Assembly (NCBI GenBank): GCA_027068975.1
Contig: JALXFN010000120.1
Coordinates: 647-44,363, forward strand
Length of the DNA: 43,717 nucleotides
Reading direction: 5' to 3'
From: Campylobacteraceae bacterium
Lineage (GTDB): Bacteria; Campylobacterota; Campylobacteria; Campylobacterales; Sulfurovaceae
The notes under the pieces are model-generated. The model did no database searches and was not told the origin of the DNA. It saw only the letters and a list, made by a program, of their open reading frames with translations. This document shows positions 43,417 through 43,717 of the stretch, one piece after another (within the stretch, counting starts at the first letter, position 1; each line of letters opens with the position of its first letter). Position numbers and translations under genes: made by a program.

Positions 43417-43717
43417 GTAGCCTTCCTTTATAGTTATTCTGAAAGTGTTATTATAAAGTTTGTCAGGAAATAGGAGGAGTATAAGGGGGTATGTATTACT
43501 TTATAATAACTAAGTACATTAAGAGTTAAGGAGGATATCTTAATGTACATCTTTCATGTTTGTATTATAGGATGTTTATATAAACCGATTGCTAATTGAA
43601 TATTAACCTTTTATTAACATAATAAAAAACTAATTTAAACTAACCCAAACTGCTAGTTGAAAAGAGATAAAGGAAAAAAATAGTAGAGTTCCATAAAAGC
43701 TGTGAGAGGCAGATTAT
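43417..43717. other. Intergenic region at the right edge
   Basis: These 301 bp upstream of degQ are AT-rich. Apart from the hairpin/small ORF noted at 43512-43599, I see no gene, repeat or RNA. The promoter of degQ (- strand) should be near 43417-43500, but no clear box stands out. Confidence 0.5.
43512..43599 (+). other. Hairpin with exposed Shine-Dalgarno and a 18-codon ORF
   Basis: GTACATTAAGA (43514-43524) pairs with TCTTAATGTAC (43538-43548). The 13-nt loop contains AAGGAGG, and the ATG (43543) lies inside the 3' arm. The ORF runs 43543-43599 (MYIFHVCIIGCLYKPIAN). It may be a leader peptide or an RNA switch for a gene beyond the edge, or chance. Confidence 0.35.

Noticed and set aside
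1-43717. tRNA, rRNA, insertion sequence, prophage or integrase attachment site
   Set aside because: No cloverleaf, transposase, integrase or long direct repeats flanking a region were recognised.

Overview
The window is AT-rich chromosomal DNA from what is most likely a Campylobacterota bacterium (Sulfurovum/Sulfurimonas/Nitrosophilus-like). I infer this from the fused CcsBA cytochrome c synthase, the cbpA-hspR pair, the compact glmU-coaBC-uppS-pilD-permease-truA operon, the very short intergenic gaps and the frequent TTG/GTG starts. No rRNA or tRNA gene was seen. Taxonomy is inference; no database was searched.

Positions 1-9300 hold a type III CRISPR-Cas locus that is cut by the left edge. 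On the + strand come the end of a RAMP/Cas7-like subunit, a two-helix membrane protein with a CARF-like domain (Cam1-like), a CARF-HEPN ribonuclease of the Csx2/DxTHG family, Cas2, and a reverse transcriptase-Cas1 fusion. A terminator and an unusual leader full of GTTTGCGAAC palindromes follow. The array has 22 repeats of 37 nt and 21 spacers, is read rightward, and its last repeat is degenerate. Beyond the array and a patch of GTAG-headed REP elements lie an orphan gene, a Csx20-like putative ring nuclease and a WYL regulator. A coherent reading is that Cas10 (off the left edge) would make cyclic oligoadenylate on target recognition, the membrane CARF protein and the CARF-HEPN RNase would respond to it, Csx20 would destroy it, and RT-Cas1/Cas2 would acquire spacers, possibly from RNA. 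Several spacers read on the antisense strand as translation starts, one with a perfect Shine-Dalgarno, which fits capture from mRNA 5' regions.

Positions 9396-13070 hold five co-directional genes for exported proteins: two small related secreted proteins with an N-I-G-V-N motif, and three lipoproteins. One lipoprotein is faintly CsgG-like and one carries two tandem acidic repeats. This may be a surface fibre or adhesin cluster; its function is unknown.

Positions 13057-43416 are mostly housekeeping: lpxB, a FUN14 protein and metF on the - strand; serB, uppP, a DEAD-box helicase, oadGAB and pckA on the + strand; the six-gene glmU-to-truA operon on the - strand; trmA, ccsBA and a Nudix gene on the + strand; a double-AAA ATPase with a SUI1 protein, and a TcdA-like enzyme, on the - strand; then mtnN, a ttcA-like gene, two small membrane proteins, cbpA-hspR, and a convergent degQ-type protease. 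The oad genes and pckA all act at the oxaloacetate/pyruvate/PEP node. GTAG-headed REP elements recur between genes throughout.
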